DNA of 64,000 nt from Halapricum salinum. Its GTDB lineage: Archaea; Halobacteriota; Halobacteria; Halobacteriales; Haloarculaceae. The notes beneath the pieces were generated by a model. The model had not been told where the DNA came from, did not search any database, and worked only from the letters and a program-made list of their open reading frames with translations. The translations under genes were made by a program, and so were the position numbers. The DNA lies in contig NZ_CP031310.1 in assembly GCF_004799665.1 (NCBI RefSeq), forward strand, positions 2,596,887 to 2,660,886, in the 5' to 3' direction. Positions 34,756 to 42,141 of this stretch are shown piece after piece (position 1 is the first letter of the stretch; each line of letters starts with the position of its first letter).

Positions 34756-35158
34756 CTGCCGACTCGTCGCTGCTCGTGGCCCACTCGGCTGCGAGCCAGC
34801 CGAGCGCGGCGGCGGCGACGGTCACACTCGCGAGTTCAGCCACCGCGAGTGTCGACAGCTTGAGTTCGGACTCGAACCCGACGAACGCGTTGTACCCGAG
34901 CCCGTAGAGAATCGAGCCGAAGATGCCAGCGAGGAGGATGCGCGTCCCAGGGTGGTCGGTCCAGAGTACGAGTGCAGTCGCGACAAGCACACCGGCTGCG
35001 ACTGCGCCAGTGAGTACCTGCCAGTCCGGTACACCGATCAGGTTCCTGTTGAGCAGTGGCGGCAATGCATAGAGACTGAACAACAGGACGCCGCCGAGCG
35101 GATACGCCCACTGCTTGATCGGGCTCGTTCTTCCCGGTGGATCGAGTTCTCGTCTCAT
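34739..35158 (-). CDS. Small four-helix membrane protein (cassette 1)
   Basis: The 139-residue protein carries about four hydrophobic segments, with the last one (VAELASVTVAAAALGWLAAEWA) followed by an acidic Ser/Asp/Glu tail. It is similar in size and topology to the products at 36440 and 38936, each encoded just after a beta-propeller gene. ATG 35158 overlaps the propeller gene's stop by 4 bp (ATGA). It may anchor or assist the exported propeller protein; this is inference from the triple association. An N-terminal extension into the propeller gene is rejected. Confidence 0.75.
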   Translation of the reverse strand: MRRELDPPGRTSPIKQWAYPLGGVLLFSLYALPPLLNRNLIGVPDWQVLTGAVAAGVLVATALVLWTDHPGTRILLAGIFGSILYGLGYNAFVGFESELKLSTLAVAELASVTVAAAALGWLAAEWATSSDESAGETSG

Positions 35159-36372
35159 CGGTGTGCGTAGAGTGTGGCCTCGTCTTCGTGGTTCGTGAAA
35201 CTGTACACCTGTCCGCCGGCGGCGATCACGGTTCGCGGAAGATTCTCGCCGGCTGGCTGACTCCTCCCGAGGTCGTCTCCACTGTCGGGGTCGACGACGA
35301 GCATACCACCCCGAACTGGAACATACAGTGCCGACTCGGTCAGGACGAGCCCCCAGTGGCCAGCCTGTTCGATCGTCTGTTCCCACTGTTTGTCTCCCGT
35401 CTCGGCGTCGAGAGCGAGGAGACGAACTGCACCGGGATTGGTCAACGAGTCACGATCCTTGAGATAGACGCACTCCCCGTCAGTGGCGACCTGTGCAATG
35501 TTATTGAATTTCAGATCGACCGACCACGCGAGTGTTTCGGTCGCCGTATCGAGGGCTTTGAACACGTAGTCGTCGGTCGTGCCGTAGATGAAATCCCCGC
35601 GCGCCGCAACTACCCGAGGTCTGTGCGCACCTCCCCATATATGGTCTGTATGGCGCCACTTCTCCTGACCGCTGTGTGGATCGATACCGGCTATGATCTC
35701 GTGAAACCCCTCATCATATCTCTTACACGCGAGCGTATCCTCGACCACGAGCGTCGGCCTCCAGCAGCGGCGTTGCCACTCTCTCCCGCCGGTCTCCGCA
35801 TCGAGACCGATGGTTTCCTCGTCTCCACCACAGATCACTGTCGCCCCGGCGACCGATAGTACTGATGAGATCCCGCTGCGCGCCCAGCGGATCGCTCCAG
35901 TGGCGGCGTCGAGTGCGTACAGCTCCTTGTGTTCTCTCCCACAATCATCGGCTATCTCACACTCGGCCGACCCTGTCGAGCAGACGTACAGCCGGTCCCG
36001 CCAGAGCGCGACTTCCTCGGGCGTTCGGTTCGCTGGGAGCGACTGTGACCAGCGACGCGCTCCGTCCTCGGCCGCGTACGCGCTGACGCGATCGGTGGAC
36101 ACGTAGACCGTGTCTTCTGAAGCGACGAGGAAGCCGTATCCCGATCCAACCGTCTGTTCCCAGGCGACGGTCGGATCAGTCGTTGGACCGTCGCTGGTCG
36201 GCTGATACCCGCTTCGCTGTGGCGTCCGCCCGGCCATCGGCCACCGCCCGGGCGGGACCGACGCACTCAAACTGGCGTCGACGCCGAACCGACTCGGATC
36301 GAGGAAGGCGCCTACTGCGGCACTGCCCACCCCCAGCAAACCCAGCACCTGACGACGTGTCGCCTGTTGCAC
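35155..36372 (-). CDS. Tat-exported PQQ-like beta-propeller protein (cassette 1)
   Basis: The 405-residue protein starts MQQATRRQVLG, a Tat signal with twin arginine and hydrophobic core (residues 6-22), and no lipobox. After the signal comes the shared segment WPMAGRTPQRSGYQP (about 43-57), then seven or eight PQQ/WD-like blades with W-x-x blade ends (GARRWSQ, GAIRWAR, GREWQRR, GQEKWRH, DKQWEQT). BamB-like propellers mediate protein-protein contacts or hold quinone cofactors; cofactor binding is not shown. It has two Cys pairs (CSTGSAEC and DDC). The start codon is GTG, placed about 27 nt after a GGTATTTGTC element. Confidence 0.88.
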   Translation of the reverse strand: MQQATRRQVLGLLGVGSAAVGAFLDPSRFGVDASLSASVPPGRWPMAGRTPQRSGYQPTSDGPTTDPTVAWEQTVGSGYGFLVASEDTVYVSTDRVSAYAAEDGARRWSQSLPANRTPEEVALWRDRLYVCSTGSAECEIADDCGREHKELYALDAATGAIRWARSGISSVLSVAGATVICGGDEETIGLDAETGGREWQRRCWRPTLVVEDTLACKRYDEGFHEIIAGIDPHSGQEKWRHTDHIWGGAHRPRVVAARGDFIYGTTDDYVFKALDTATETLAWSVDLKFNNIAQVATDGECVYLKDRDSLTNPGAVRLLALDAETGDKQWEQTIEQAGHWGLVLTESALYVPVRGGMLVVDPDSGDDLGRSQPAGENLPRTVIAAGGQVYSFTNHEDEATLYAHR

Positions 36373-36392
36373 ACCTGCTGGTACTTAAGCTA

Positions 36393-36404
36393 CTGACAAA
36401 TACC
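36393..36404 (-). promoter_or_regulatory. Promoter element of propeller cassette 1
   Basis: The minus strand reads GGTATTTGTCAG, with its AT core about 27 nt before the GTG start at 36372. The same GTATTT core occurs at the equivalent place in cassettes 2 and 3. This is the TATA position of a leaderless haloarchaeal transcript. Confidence 0.6.
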
Positions 36405-36439
36405 TTCTGAACAAATGTGGTGTGCTCTCGGACGCGATC

Positions 36440-36883
36440 CTACGTCTCGGTCTCCTCGGTGGACTCGCTCCCGTTGATGTCAGCAGCGAGTAACCCGATC
36501 GCGAGCGAGCCGACGGTGAGGCCACCGCGGTCGGCCAGCGTGAGCATCGAGCCTTCCAGGTCGAGCGCCGGGGAGATGACGACCATGCCGACGAGCAGGT
36601 AGACTCCCGAGGCGACCAGCGCCGTGACGACCATCGTGGCAGTGTAGTCTGCCCTGGGATACAGCACGACAGCGGCTGTCGTGACGAGGGCGACCCCCGC
36701 CACACTTGCGAACGGCAGCCACTCCGGCCCGGCGATCACCAGGCGGCTGACCAACGGCGTGACTGCGACTGCGCCGAACAGCGCGGTCGCGGCGAGGAGT
36801 GCGACGATTTTGAGGTACGGACCGCTATTAGCCGGACTCGAAGGTCGCGCTCTCGACGGTATGCCGCTTCCTTCCGGCCTCAT
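36440..36883 (-). CDS. Small four-helix membrane protein (cassette 2)
   Basis: A 147-residue protein with four hydrophobic segments (for example LKIVALLAATALFGAVAVTPL and MVVTALVASGVYLLVGMVVISPAL) and an acidic C-terminal tail (ESTEETET). Its ATG overlaps the propeller gene's stop by 4 bp. It resembles the cassette 1 and 3 membrane proteins in size, helix count and tail, suggesting a paralogous family that works with the propeller proteins. No known domain is recognised. Confidence 0.72.
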   Translation of the reverse strand: MRPEGSGIPSRARPSSPANSGPYLKIVALLAATALFGAVAVTPLVSRLVIAGPEWLPFASVAGVALVTTAAVVLYPRADYTATMVVTALVASGVYLLVGMVVISPALDLEGSMLTLADRGGLTVGSLAIGLLAADINGSESTEETET

Positions 36884-38040
36884 CGGTACGCCACCGCCGT
36901 CGCCGTATCGACGTAGAACACCTGTCCACCCGCGACGAGCAGCTGTCCATTTGCCTGCCGTTCGGATAGGTCCCCGGAATACAGCGAGAAACGCCGCAGC
37001 TCCCGGCCAGTGGCCGGACTGAGTGCGGCGAACCCGTCCTCGGTACTGACGTAGAGTGCGTCGTCGGTGACGGCAGGTTTGACCGTCCGGCTGATACCCT
37101 CGACGGACTGTCTCCATCGAAGCTGTCCCGTCTCCGCCTCGACGGCCAGTACCTCCTCGTCGAGACCTGTAAAGTAGACCTGCTCGCCATCGGTCGCCAC
37201 CGGCATCGATTGCTCGTACTCTCGATCGAAGCGCTCGGCCCACAGCACCGAATTCGACGCTGTATCGAAGGCTGTGAACTTCTCCAGGCCACTGTAGACG
37301 ACCCCGTCGTGAACCGCGATGTCACGCTCGGGATCGTCGGTGATCCACTCGGCCGTCCACTCGATCGACTCCGTCGTCGGGTCGATGCCCACGATGGTTG
37401 TAGAGAACTCACCTGTCTGGAAACCGACCATCTCGCCGGTGGCGAGAACCGGATCGTCGTAGTCCGAGACCCTCCAGCGCGTTGCACCCGTCTTCGCGTC
37501 GAGACCGACCGTTCCCCTGCGCTGGCCCCGGCAGATGACCGTCCGCCCGGCGACGAACGCGACCTCTATTCGGGACTCCCGGTGTGCCCACTCGATCGTT
37601 CCCGAATCCGTGTCGATCGCGTACACTCTCTCACCGTCGGCGACGTAGAGCGTTTCGTTCCAGCACACGTGAGTCAATCCGATACTCTCTGTCGTAAGTG
37701 GCTCCGCCCATCGGGTCGATCCATCGGCTGTCGACAGCGCCGTCGGCCCAGTGATCGCCAGCGTGTCTTCGGTGGCGACCGTCGTTCCCTCGTGAAAGAT
37801 TCCGAGGAGGTCGTAGACGTCCCGTTCCCACACCATCTCGTGCTCCTCAGGCGGGCCAGCCGACTCCGGCTGGTACCCGCTTCGCTGTGGCGTCCGACCC
37901 TGCATTGGCCACTGTCCTGATGGAACCGCCGCATCGAGGTCTTCTGCGGCCCCGGTACGGCCCGGCGAGATGTAGGCACTCACACCGATGCCGGCCACCC
38001 CGACTGACCCAAGAAAGGCCCGCCGGCTCGACTGCTGCAT
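36880..38040 (-). CDS. Tat-exported PQQ-like beta-propeller protein (cassette 2)
   Basis: With the start at 38040 the protein is 386 residues and begins MQQSSRRAFLG, nearly the same Tat signal as cassette 1. An ATG 4 codons earlier (38052) exists, but it lies only about 16 nt after the GTATTTGTC element, whereas 38040 is at the normal leaderless distance. The shared WPMQGRTPQRSGYQP segment follows the signal, then blades ending in TRWAEP, IEWAHR, TRWRVS, IEWTAE, LRWRQS. It is mature in the extracytoplasmic space. Ligand and partners are unknown. Confidence 0.87.
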   Translation of the reverse strand: MQQSSRRAFLGSVGVAGIGVSAYISPGRTGAAEDLDAAVPSGQWPMQGRTPQRSGYQPESAGPPEEHEMVWERDVYDLLGIFHEGTTVATEDTLAITGPTALSTADGSTRWAEPLTTESIGLTHVCWNETLYVADGERVYAIDTDSGTIEWAHRESRIEVAFVAGRTVICRGQRRGTVGLDAKTGATRWRVSDYDDPVLATGEMVGFQTGEFSTTIVGIDPTTESIEWTAEWITDDPERDIAVHDGVVYSGLEKFTAFDTASNSVLWAERFDREYEQSMPVATDGEQVYFTGLDEEVLAVEAETGQLRWRQSVEGISRTVKPAVTDDALYVSTEDGFAALSPATGRELRRFSLYSGDLSERQANGQLLVAGGQVFYVDTATAVAYR

Positions 38041-38060
38041 GGTCGAAGCCATTCAACCAT

Positions 38061-38074
38061 CAGACAAATACTTT
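38061..38074 (-). promoter_or_regulatory. Promoter element of propeller cassette 2
   Basis: The minus strand reads AAAGTATTTGTCTG. The core has short palindromic arms, ACAAA-GTA-TTTGT, like the longer palindrome of cassette 3. Its centre is about 27 nt before the ATG at 38040, supporting that start. Confidence 0.6.
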
Positions 38075-38102
38075 GTGAAATGAACGGTCACGACGATCAC
38101 TC

Positions 38103-38184
38103 ATAGTGATTATTGTAGGTCTGTTGCGGATCGACCGCCCGACTGCGGGCAGTCGTACCGGTAAATCGCTACAATAATTACTAT
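38103..38184 (-). repeat. 82-bp palindromic element, copy B
   Basis: Exactly 82 bp, in the opposite orientation to copies A and C. The end repeats match over 16 bp with one mismatch; the inner stem has one mismatch or wobble. Compared with A, positions 11 and 72 change together from C:G to T:A. It lies in the divergent promoter region between propeller cassette 2 and the lipoprotein gene at 38241. Confidence 0.85.
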
Positions 38185-38240
38185 CAAACCCCCGTTTGAG
38201 GTATCGATAGCTACCTCGTCGCTCCCGCCAGTGGAGTAGT

Positions 38241-38939
38241 ATGCACCGACGAACGCTACTCGTCTCTCTCGGTGGACTGGCTGTGACCGCGACCGCTGGC
38301 TGTATGAGCGCTGGCGGTGACGACTCGACACCGACCGACGACGACAATTCGACGCCCGACGATCAGCCGGGGAGTTCCGGCCTGCCGACCGACGACGGGG
38401 ACGACGGCGGTATCCGCCCGGCCGACGGCGTGACTCCCGAACCGATGCCGGTCGACATTTCGGATGTCTCGTGTCCGACCGTTCGCGAAGACGCCGACCT
38501 GCGCGTCTGCTCGACGACGACCGATCTCGACGACGCCGATATCGCGCTCGTTCCACCTCGCCCGCCGCTGTTCGAGCCGACGACTGGCGACGACGATGTC
38601 GAAGTCTTCGAGATCGAACTCCGCAATCAGTCCGACGCTACCTTTGGATTCAATCCCTACGACTGGTCGCTGAAGCGCCACACCGGGGATGGCTGGGCGC
38701 ACGTCGCCCCCGAGATGACGCCCGAGCCCTGGATGCGACTCGAACCCGGCGACTCCTACACCTATGGACTGGCGGTCGAATCCGTCCCGACGGAGCGGGT
38801 CGACGGCTCCCGCCGGATCGTGCAGGATCTGGATAGTGGCACGTACGCACTCGTGGTCGACGGCATGCTCGAACGCGGCGACGGCGGCGAGCGCGTCGAG
38901 TGTGCCGCGGTGTTCGTGGTCGAACGATCCGACGCCTAA
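38241..38939 (+). CDS. Tat lipoprotein of unknown function
   Basis: The 232-residue protein has a short signal (MHRRTLLVSLGGLAVTATAGC) with twin Arg at 3-4 and lipobox Cys21, then a 45-residue Asp/Thr/Pro-rich linker, as is usual for haloarchaeal surface lipoproteins. The remaining part is beta-rich with conserved-looking NQSDATFGFNPYDWSLKRHTGDGWAHVAP, which resembles an immunoglobulin-like fold. Two Cys in the mature part (SCPTVRED, RVCSTT) could form a disulphide. It is divergent from cassette 2 and convergent (4-bp overlap) with the cassette 3 membrane gene. No function can be assigned. Confidence 0.82.
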   Translation: MHRRTLLVSLGGLAVTATAGCMSAGGDDSTPTDDDNSTPDDQPGSSGLPTDDGDDGGIRPADGVTPEPMPVDISDVSCPTVREDADLRVCSTTTDLDDADIALVPPRPPLFEPTTGDDDVEVFEIELRNQSDATFGFNPYDWSLKRHTGDGWAHVAPEMTPEPWMRLEPGDSYTYGLAVESVPTERVDGSRRIVQDLDSGTYALVVDGMLERGDGGERVECAAVFVVERSDA

Positions 38940-39373
38940 GAGTCTAGATCGTCGGTCAGATGCCAGGCTGCCCCGAGAGATAGTGCGGCCGCACCAGCCG
39001 AAATTAGCGCCACCTCGACGGCGGCGGCCGGCGAGCCTCGGACTACTGGCAATGGATCGAACATGACGAACTGAATCGCGAACGTCAACGGTGTCGCGAC
39101 GAGGACGTAAGTGATCGATCTGATGGCGTGTGCTCGACTCCGCCAGCACCGGAACGCGAGCGGGACGACCAGGCCCACGAGTGCTCCTGTCTGAAGCGGG
39201 ACGTACTCGCCGTGCGTCTGGAGTCCCACCTCGATCACTGGTGGAAACGCTACCATGCCATAGAACGGTGCGAGACAGACGGCGATCACCGTCTCGGGGT
39301 TGATCGACCCGAGTCTGTTCGCGACTCTGTCGACCGTGCTCGTTTCGTCCGTGGATGATCGTTCCGTGGTCAT
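38936..39373 (-). CDS. Small four-helix membrane protein (cassette 3)
   Basis: A 145-residue protein with four hydrophobic segments (ETVIAVCLAPFYGMVAF, QTGALVGLVVPLAF, SITYVLVATPLTFAIQF, EVALISAGAAALSLGAAWHL) and an acidic tail (TDDLDS). Its ATG at 39373 overlaps the stop of the propeller gene by 4 bp. Size, topology and position match the cassette 1 and 2 membrane proteins. The direct partner is expected to be the propeller encoded upstream; this is inference. Confidence 0.72.
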   Translation of the reverse strand: MTTERSSTDETSTVDRVANRLGSINPETVIAVCLAPFYGMVAFPPVIEVGLQTHGEYVPLQTGALVGLVVPLAFRCWRSRAHAIRSITYVLVATPLTFAIQFVMFDPLPVVRGSPAAAVEVALISAGAAALSLGAAWHLTDDLDS

Positions 39374-40653
39374 GAATATGCGGTGAGTCTGCCGCCGGAC
39401 ACATAGTAGAGCGCCCCATCTGCGATGGACGGCGGAATCGCCCATCGCTGGTCTGTCCGTGGTGGCCTGCCGATTCGTGATCGCTTCTGTCCCGAGTGGA
39501 TGTCGATGACGACCAGTCCCTGTTCTGTCGGCACGTACACTGCCGTGTCTGTGATTGCTGGGTTGGTGACGACCGGCGAGACGGACGTCTGCCACAGTTG
39601 TGTCCCGAGGCTCTCCTCAGTCGGTCTGACGACGGGAAACGCCGTCACGCGTTCCTCGGTACAGACGAACCAGTGGTCGTCATCAGTGACGACGACCGGT
39701 CGGCTGTGTTCGAAATCCGTCTGCAACGACTGATACTCGCCTGATCGGAGATCGACGACGACGAGGTCGTCTCCCGATCTTGTCAGTATTTCGAACAACC
39801 CGAGTCCTGACGACGTAATCGTCGCGGTGAGGACATCGCTGCTTCCGAGCGCGATATCAGCGTCAGAGATGGACTCGCTCGACACCATGTTCCAGTCGTA
39901 GCTGTCCATTTCGAGAGTGAACTTGCGTGCGTCTGGCCCAGCGTAGACAGTGGGGTTGTATCCAATGGTACCGGTTGTTTCGAGGATGTTCCCCGTCGTC
40001 ACGTCTAAGAGTCCAGCGTCGTAGTCGGCCGGACCATTGTTAAAAAGCACAGCGTCGCCGAGCAGCGCCTGCCCACTGACTCCAGGTACCGCCCAGTTCA
40101 TCGTCCCCGATTGGGCTTGGACTGCATACAACACCGGGAATTGTTCCGTCCCGCCGGTGACGAATACCTGGCCATCGCGACACGCGAGCCATCCGACCCA
40201 GTTACTGAACGATGCACCCTCGATTGCTATCGGTTCGTCGCCGAAGCGACTGCGATATTGCCGGACTGCCGGCGGCGGGGTCACCTTCGGCGGTCGAAAC
40301 TGCCACTGCTCGCGCCCGCTGTCGCGGTCGAGTGCGACCAGTGCGTCCGACTCCAGCACGTAGACGTGTCGTTGATCGACCGAGAGACACATCGTCTCCG
40401 GGAGACGGACGTCTGCCCTGTCGAACTCTACCTGCCACTGCCTGGTCGGATCCGCCGCCAACCCACCACTGCCAGGCGCGTAACCGCTTCGGCGGGGATC
40501 ACGACCGCGCTCCTGCCACGTTCCCTCGGGAACGGACGTCTCCAGCGAGGGGGTCTCGGAAAACAGCCCCCCTGGTCCCAGCGCTTCGCTGGCGGCGAGA
40601 CTCCCCACGCCGCCCAGCCCCGCGAGGACCTCCCGTCGACTAAATTGTCGCAC
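39370..40653 (-). CDS. Tat-exported PQQ-like beta-propeller protein (cassette 3)
   Basis: The 427-residue protein starts with GTG at 40653 (MRQFSRREVLAGLGGVGSLA), a Tat signal with twin Arg at 6-7. The post-signal segment WQERGRDPRRSGYAP corresponds to the WPMxGRTPQRSGYQP of the other two. Blade ends are REQWQFR, TMNWAVP and TQLWQTS. It is the most diverged of the three propellers. Upstream is a 21-bp perfect palindrome that overlaps the TATA position. It may be a sensory or scaffold propeller; PQQ binding is not demonstrated. Confidence 0.86.
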   Translation of the reverse strand: MRQFSRREVLAGLGGVGSLAASEALGPGGLFSETPSLETSVPEGTWQERGRDPRRSGYAPGSGGLAADPTRQWQVEFDRADVRLPETMCLSVDQRHVYVLESDALVALDRDSGREQWQFRPPKVTPPPAVRQYRSRFGDEPIAIEGASFSNWVGWLACRDGQVFVTGGTEQFPVLYAVQAQSGTMNWAVPGVSGQALLGDAVLFNNGPADYDAGLLDVTTGNILETTGTIGYNPTVYAGPDARKFTLEMDSYDWNMVSSESISDADIALGSSDVLTATITSSGLGLFEILTRSGDDLVVVDLRSGEYQSLQTDFEHSRPVVVTDDDHWFVCTEERVTAFPVVRPTEESLGTQLWQTSVSPVVTNPAITDTAVYVPTEQGLVVIDIHSGQKRSRIGRPPRTDQRWAIPPSIADGALYYVSGGRLTAYS

Positions 40654-40672
40654 TACCGCGAGTTCAATTACC

Positions 40673-40693
40673 GATCAAAAATACTTTTTGATC
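40673..40693 (-). promoter_or_regulatory. Palindromic promoter element of propeller cassette 3
   Basis: Two perfect 9-bp arms, GATCAAAAA and TTTTTGATC, flank the 3-nt centre GTA. Its AT core is about 28 nt before the GTG start, so it occupies the TATA region. The GTATTT core is shared with cassettes 1 and 2. It could be a repressor or activator operator. Confidence 0.6.
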
Positions 40694-40718
40694 TATATAT
40701 CGGCTGTGGTCGCGTCGA

Positions 40719-41312
40719 TTACCCTTCGATCTTGTTTTCGTCCACACCCGGCGCGTCTTCGACGTCGACTTCCTCGGGCTCCTCGCCGCCGCCGACCACC
40801 AGCTCGCCGTCGCCGGTCTCGACGTAGACGTCGTCGGCGAACCCGCCCTCGGCGTAGGGGTGCTCGGGTTCCTCCAGTTTCTCGGGGGTCGACGGCGCGG
40901 ACGGGAGGCCGTCTTCGGGGTGGAACTCACCCAGCGGGTAGTCGATGGTGATCCCGTGGGCCTCGAAGAACTCGCCGTAGCGCTCGTAGTGGTCGTCGAG
41001 TTCGTCGCTGGGGAACTCCATCATCTCTGTCCAGCCGTGGTTGTAGAAGGCGAAGTTGGCCTGGATGTGCGTGATCTCGCGGGCTTCAGCCTCGGGGAAC
41101 CCCTCCTGCAGGGCGGCAACGTAGGTGTCCATCGTCGCGTCGAAGAAACCGTCGAGGTACTCGCGGCGTTCGTCCTCGTGGCCCTCGTCGGCCTTGTCGA
41201 GAAAGACGCCCGTGTGGAGGTCGACCAGTTTATCGTTGACGCGCTGGCCGACGACTGGCATGGTCAGTGCCTGTTTGGCGGCCCAGTGGCGGACGTTCTG
41301 GCGGATCTTCAT
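40719..41312 (-). CDS. Conserved haloarchaeal protein (DUF6149-like)
   Basis: The 197-residue protein begins MKIRQNVRHWAAKQAL and is mostly helical up to about residue 120 (VNDKLVDLHTGVFLDKADEGH, ARE-ITHIQANFAFYNHGWTEMMEFP), then acidic and disordered. From memory it belongs to the haloarchaeal DUF6149 group; this needs a profile search. There is no signal peptide or membrane segment. The C-terminal 45 residues are low-complexity Glu/Asp/Gly. It stands alone, divergent from the gene at 41446. No function is known. Confidence 0.75.
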   Translation of the reverse strand: MKIRQNVRHWAAKQALTMPVVGQRVNDKLVDLHTGVFLDKADEGHEDERREYLDGFFDATMDTYVAALQEGFPEAEAREITHIQANFAFYNHGWTEMMEFPSDELDDHYERYGEFFEAHGITIDYPLGEFHPEDGLPSAPSTPEKLEEPEHPYAEGGFADDVYVETGDGELVVGGGEEPEEVDVEDAPGVDENKIEG

Positions 41313-41445
41313 GGTGATCGCTTTTGGGCCTCACGCCTCTTGAACGCAGTGATAGCGCCGACCGCGTGGCTCGGCAAACCCAGACGTATCTCTTCGGGGA
41401 TGTGTCGGGTACCTTTATGTACTGGAAGTGTGATGAAACCCGTGT

Positions 41446-42102
41446 ATGTCCGAAGAGAACGATCCGAATGGCGGTAACGAGGGGCAACAGGGCGGACAAC
41501 CGCAGGGGGGCCAGGCCCCACAGGGCGGCCAGCCACAGGGGGGCCAGGCAGCGCCGCAGGGTGGTCAGGCGCCACCGCAGGGTGGACAAGCGCCGCCGCA
41601 GGGTGGCCCGGGCGGCCAGGCCTACGGACAGGGCCAGCAGCCGGTCAACCAGGGGCCGGGGCTTGCGGATAAGTTGCAGCGACCTGAGGTGAAGAGCCAG
41701 ATCATCAGTGGAGTTGGATTGTTCGCAGCAGTCGGGGTCGGTCTATTGTTCGTCAATTTCCTTCCGAGTGTGATTGCAGATGAAGGTCTGAGCTTTACCT
41801 TCGGTGGTGCATTTGTAACTCTCGGTGCTGGGCCGCTCGTAGCGCTGCTCGTTGGACGTGAGTTCGGCCGTCTGGATGTCGAACAGAATGTGGCACTTGC
41901 AGCGTCTTATCTCTCTTCTGTTGGGGGATACCTGGCGATGGGATTCCTGGGCTTGCTCGGAACCGAGATGGCTGACACTCCGGGGGCTACTACGCGAGCC
42001 TTCCTCGCGAGCTTTGGAGACCTCATCTTGCCCCTGATCTTCGCCGCACTGGCTGTCGGGATCACTGCTGTCGTCGCCACGTATCTCGAACGGAACTACT
42101 GA
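41446..42102 (+). CDS. Membrane protein with Gly/Gln-rich N-terminal repeats
   Basis: The 218-residue protein has a 70-residue low-complexity N-terminus built from repeated QGGQ(A)P(Q) units, most likely cytoplasmic and disordered, followed by four to five membrane helices (for example ISGVGLFAAVGVGLLFVNFLP and LPLIFAALAVGITAVVATYL). The DNA repeats are short and imperfect (CAGGG-TGG type units of 9 to 15 bp), so strand slippage is likely. The coding region after about 41700 has noticeably lower GC than its surroundings. I know no family with this layout beyond similar haloarchaeal proteins. Confidence 0.7.
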   Translation: MSEENDPNGGNEGQQGGQPQGGQAPQGGQPQGGQAAPQGGQAPPQGGQAPPQGGPGGQAYGQGQQPVNQGPGLADKLQRPEVKSQIISGVGLFAAVGVGLLFVNFLPSVIADEGLSFTFGGAFVTLGAGPLVALLVGREFGRLDVEQNVALAASYLSSVGGYLAMGFLGLLGTEMADTPGATTRAFLASFGDLILPLIFAALAVGITAVVATYLERNY

Positions 42103-42141
42103 CGCAGAAGCTATTTTTCACTGCCCGCCGACCCACCAGCT

